Below are positions 7,694-8,490 of a stretch of DNA of 8,490 nucleotides, in pieces. The notes below the pieces were generated by a model. That model was not told the origin of the DNA. It worked only from the letters and a program-made list of their open reading frames with translations, and made no database searches. Source of the stretch: JBCCMQ01 sp039179985 (GTDB lineage: Bacteria; Pseudomonadota; Alphaproteobacteria; Rhodobacterales; Rhodobacteraceae). Both the position numbers and the translations under genes were made by a program. The stretch's first letter is position 1. Every line of letters begins with the position of its first letter. The DNA lies in contig JBCDED010000108.1 of the NCBI GenBank assembly GCA_039179985.1, forward strand, positions 1 through 8,490, in the 5' to 3' direction.

Positions 7694-7722
7694 TCTGTTT
7701 GCGACCCCGCGTCGCAAACAGA
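7694..7722 (+). repeat. Perfect 12-bp stem-loop after the small membrane ORF
   Basis: TCTGTTTGCGAC (7694-7705) and GTCGCAAACAGA (7711-7722) are perfectly complementary around a 5-nt loop, CCCGC. Such a stem would be very stable in RNA. It is followed by AACAGAAGACC, with no U-tract on either strand, so it is not a classical intrinsic terminator. It may still stop or protect the 3' end of the upstream small-ORF transcript, or act as a palindromic protein-binding site. Confidence 0.7.
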
Positions 7723-7776
7723 ACAGAAGACCGATCTAAAGCCGCGTTTTAATGCCTCTACGGAGGAACAACGGCG

Positions 7777-7869
7777 ATGGATAGACGGTTTTTATTCGTT
7801 CTGATCGTCCGTACGATCGGTGCGGCCCGTGGACGGGCCGCCAGAGGAAGACCTGCGCGCGCGCTTTGA
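7777..7869 (+). CDS. Arginine-rich 30-aa ORF upstream of mttB, possible leader peptide
   Basis: Thirty codons beginning MDRRFLFVLIVRTIGAARGR; 8 of 30 residues are Arg, with a hydrophobic core FLFVLIV at residues 5-11. The Shine-Dalgarno GGAGGA (7762-7767) stands 9 nt before the ATG and is the strongest ribosome site in the window. The stop (7867-7869) is 37 nt before the mttB ATG. Two hairpins in tandem (7801-7841) lie inside the second half of the ORF, an arrangement suggestive of a leader peptide whose translation controls mRNA folding. No homologous family is recognised. A chance ORF is possible, since high-GC DNA favours Arg and Ala codons. Confidence 0.45.
   Translation: MDRRFLFVLIVRTIGAARGRAARGRPARAL
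7801..7841 (+). promoter_or_regulatory. Two tandem hairpins inside the leader ORF
   Basis: Hairpin 1 is GATCGT (7803-7808) with ACGATC (7813-7818), loop CCGT, extended in RNA by a U-G pair and a C-G pair to 7801-7820. Hairpin 2 is GCGGCCCG (7822-7829) with CGGGCCGC (7834-7841), loop TGGA, an all-GC 8-bp stem. They are one base apart and within the 30-codon ORF, so a translating ribosome would have to melt both. Neither is followed by a U-tract. Attenuation or translational coupling to mttB is inference. Confidence 0.5.
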
Positions 7870-7906
7870 CACGCACCCTTTCCTCATTCGATTTCAGGAC
7901 ACCATC

Positions 7907-8490
7907 ATGAACGAACTTTCGACCCGCCGCACCGGAGGCCGCGCCGCCCGTCGGGCAAGCCGCGCCGCTCCGCTCGACGCCACCACGAACCCGGTGCGCG
8001 CCGGCATGAGCGGCGGCACTCTCAACCTGCTGACCGAGGCACAGGTCCAACGCATCCATGAAACGGCGCTGGACGCACTGGAACAGATCGGTCTGGCCGA
8101 TGCACCGCCGAGCGGCGTCGAAGCGCTGACCGGTGCCGGAGCCCTTCTGGGCGACGACGGACGCATCCGCTTTCCCCGGGCGCTGGTCGAGGACACGCTG
8201 GCGCGCGCCAACCGGTCGATCACCCTGCCCAGCCGCGACGGGCAAAACGACCTGCGGCTCGAAGAAGGCCGCGTGCATTACGGGACCGCGGGCGCGGCGG
8301 TCCACATGGTCGATCCCGAAGCGCGCGAATATCGCGAAAGCACCCTGCAGGATCTGCATGACGCCGCGCGGATCTGCGACCAGTTGCCGAACATCCATTT
8401 CGTGCAGCGCCCGATGGTGGCGCGCGACATCACCGATAACCTGGAAATGGATCTCAACACGATCTATGCGTGCTGCTCAGGGACAACCAA
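7907..8490 (+). CDS. Trimethylamine methyltransferase family protein (MttB-like), 3' truncated by window
   Basis: Probable corrinoid-dependent methyltransferase of the MttB superfamily, which moves a methyl group from a quaternary or tertiary amine to a cobalamin-binding partner protein. Substrates of the bacterial non-pyrrolysine members are mostly unknown; glycine betaine and related compounds are precedents. The frame is open for 194 codons to the edge. Family-like stretches are IHETALDALEQIGLADAPPS (about residues 50-69), GRIRFPRALVEDTL (85-98), RVHYGTAGAAVHMVD (122-136), RESTLQDLHDAARI (143-156) and FVQRPMVARDIT (165-176). The N-terminus carries an Arg-rich tail (RRTGGRAARRASRAA). The start ATG 7907 has AGGA (7896-7899) 7 nt upstream. 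The position where methanogen MttB has pyrrolysine lies beyond the window. It fits the cobalamin genes functionally but lies more than 3 kb away with cysS and the MFS gene between. Confidence 0.88.
   Translation, partial: MNELSTRRTGGRAARRASRAAPLDATTNPVRAGMSGGTLNLLTEAQVQRIHETALDALEQIGLADAPPSGVEALTGAGALLGDDGRIRFPRALVEDTLARANRSITLPSRDGQNDLRLEEGRVHYGTAGAAVHMVDPEAREYRESTLQDLHDAARICDQLPNIHFVQRPMVARDITDNLEMDLNTIYACCSGTT

Noticed and set aside
7725..7753. Sigma70 promoter for mttB with TTTAAT at 7748-7753 as -10
   Set aside because: The -10 is good, but nothing resembling a -35 is present at 16-18 bp spacing.
7736..8398. Long minus-strand frame opposite mttB
   Set aside because: It is a high-GC shadow of the MttB frame, which has clear family sequence and a good ribosome site. 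The antisense translation shows no recognisable domain.
7907..8490. Pyrrolysine (in-frame amber) in the MttB-like gene
   Set aside because: No in-frame TAG occurs in the visible part, and the equivalent position lies beyond the window, so nothing can be claimed.

Overview
The window looks like chromosomal DNA of a high-GC alphaproteobacterium, most likely a member of the Rhodobacteraceae/Roseobacter group. This rests on codon use, the protein sequences (CobA, CobB, CysS and an MttB-like protein of the kind common in roseobacters) and the tight gene packing. The assignment comes from recognising sequences by eye, not from a search.

Left part (1-2193, minus strand): a compact operon, read right to left, of cbiD, cobK and an AlkA-like DNA-3-methyladenine glycosylase that runs off the left edge. 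All three genes overlap. A 150-bp divergent region (2194-2343) separates it from the plus-strand pair cobA-cobB (2344-4496). The four cobalamin genes cover precorrin-2 formation (CobA), C-1 methylation with loss of the C-20/C-2 fragment (CbiD), reduction of precorrin-6A (CobK), and a,c-amidation of the corrin ring (CobB). The rest of the pathway is not in the window. cbiD appears to have a near-leaderless promoter, and cobA should start at 2344, not at the upstream ATG at 2218.

Middle (4537-7168): a 12-helix MFS permease follows cobB on the plus strand after a short inverted repeat. It converges with cysS (cysteinyl-tRNA synthetase, minus strand), leaving only 22 bp between the stop codons.

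Right part (7169-8490): a gene-poor stretch of about 740 bp leads to a 3'-truncated MttB-type (trimethylamine methyltransferase family) gene, a family expected to use a corrinoid partner protein. This stretch is the least ordinary part of the window. It holds a heat-shock (RpoH)-like promoter overlapping an inverted repeat, a 27-codon membrane-peptide ORF with a good ribosome-binding site, a perfect 12-bp stem-loop, and a 30-codon arginine-rich ORF with a near-consensus GGAGGA site. That second ORF contains two hairpins in tandem and ends 37 bp before mttB. Together these resemble a regulated small-protein gene followed by a leader peptide/attenuator for the methyltransferase, but that reading is inference.

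No tRNA, rRNA, CRISPR array, insertion sequence, recognisable cobalamin riboswitch or phage gene was seen.
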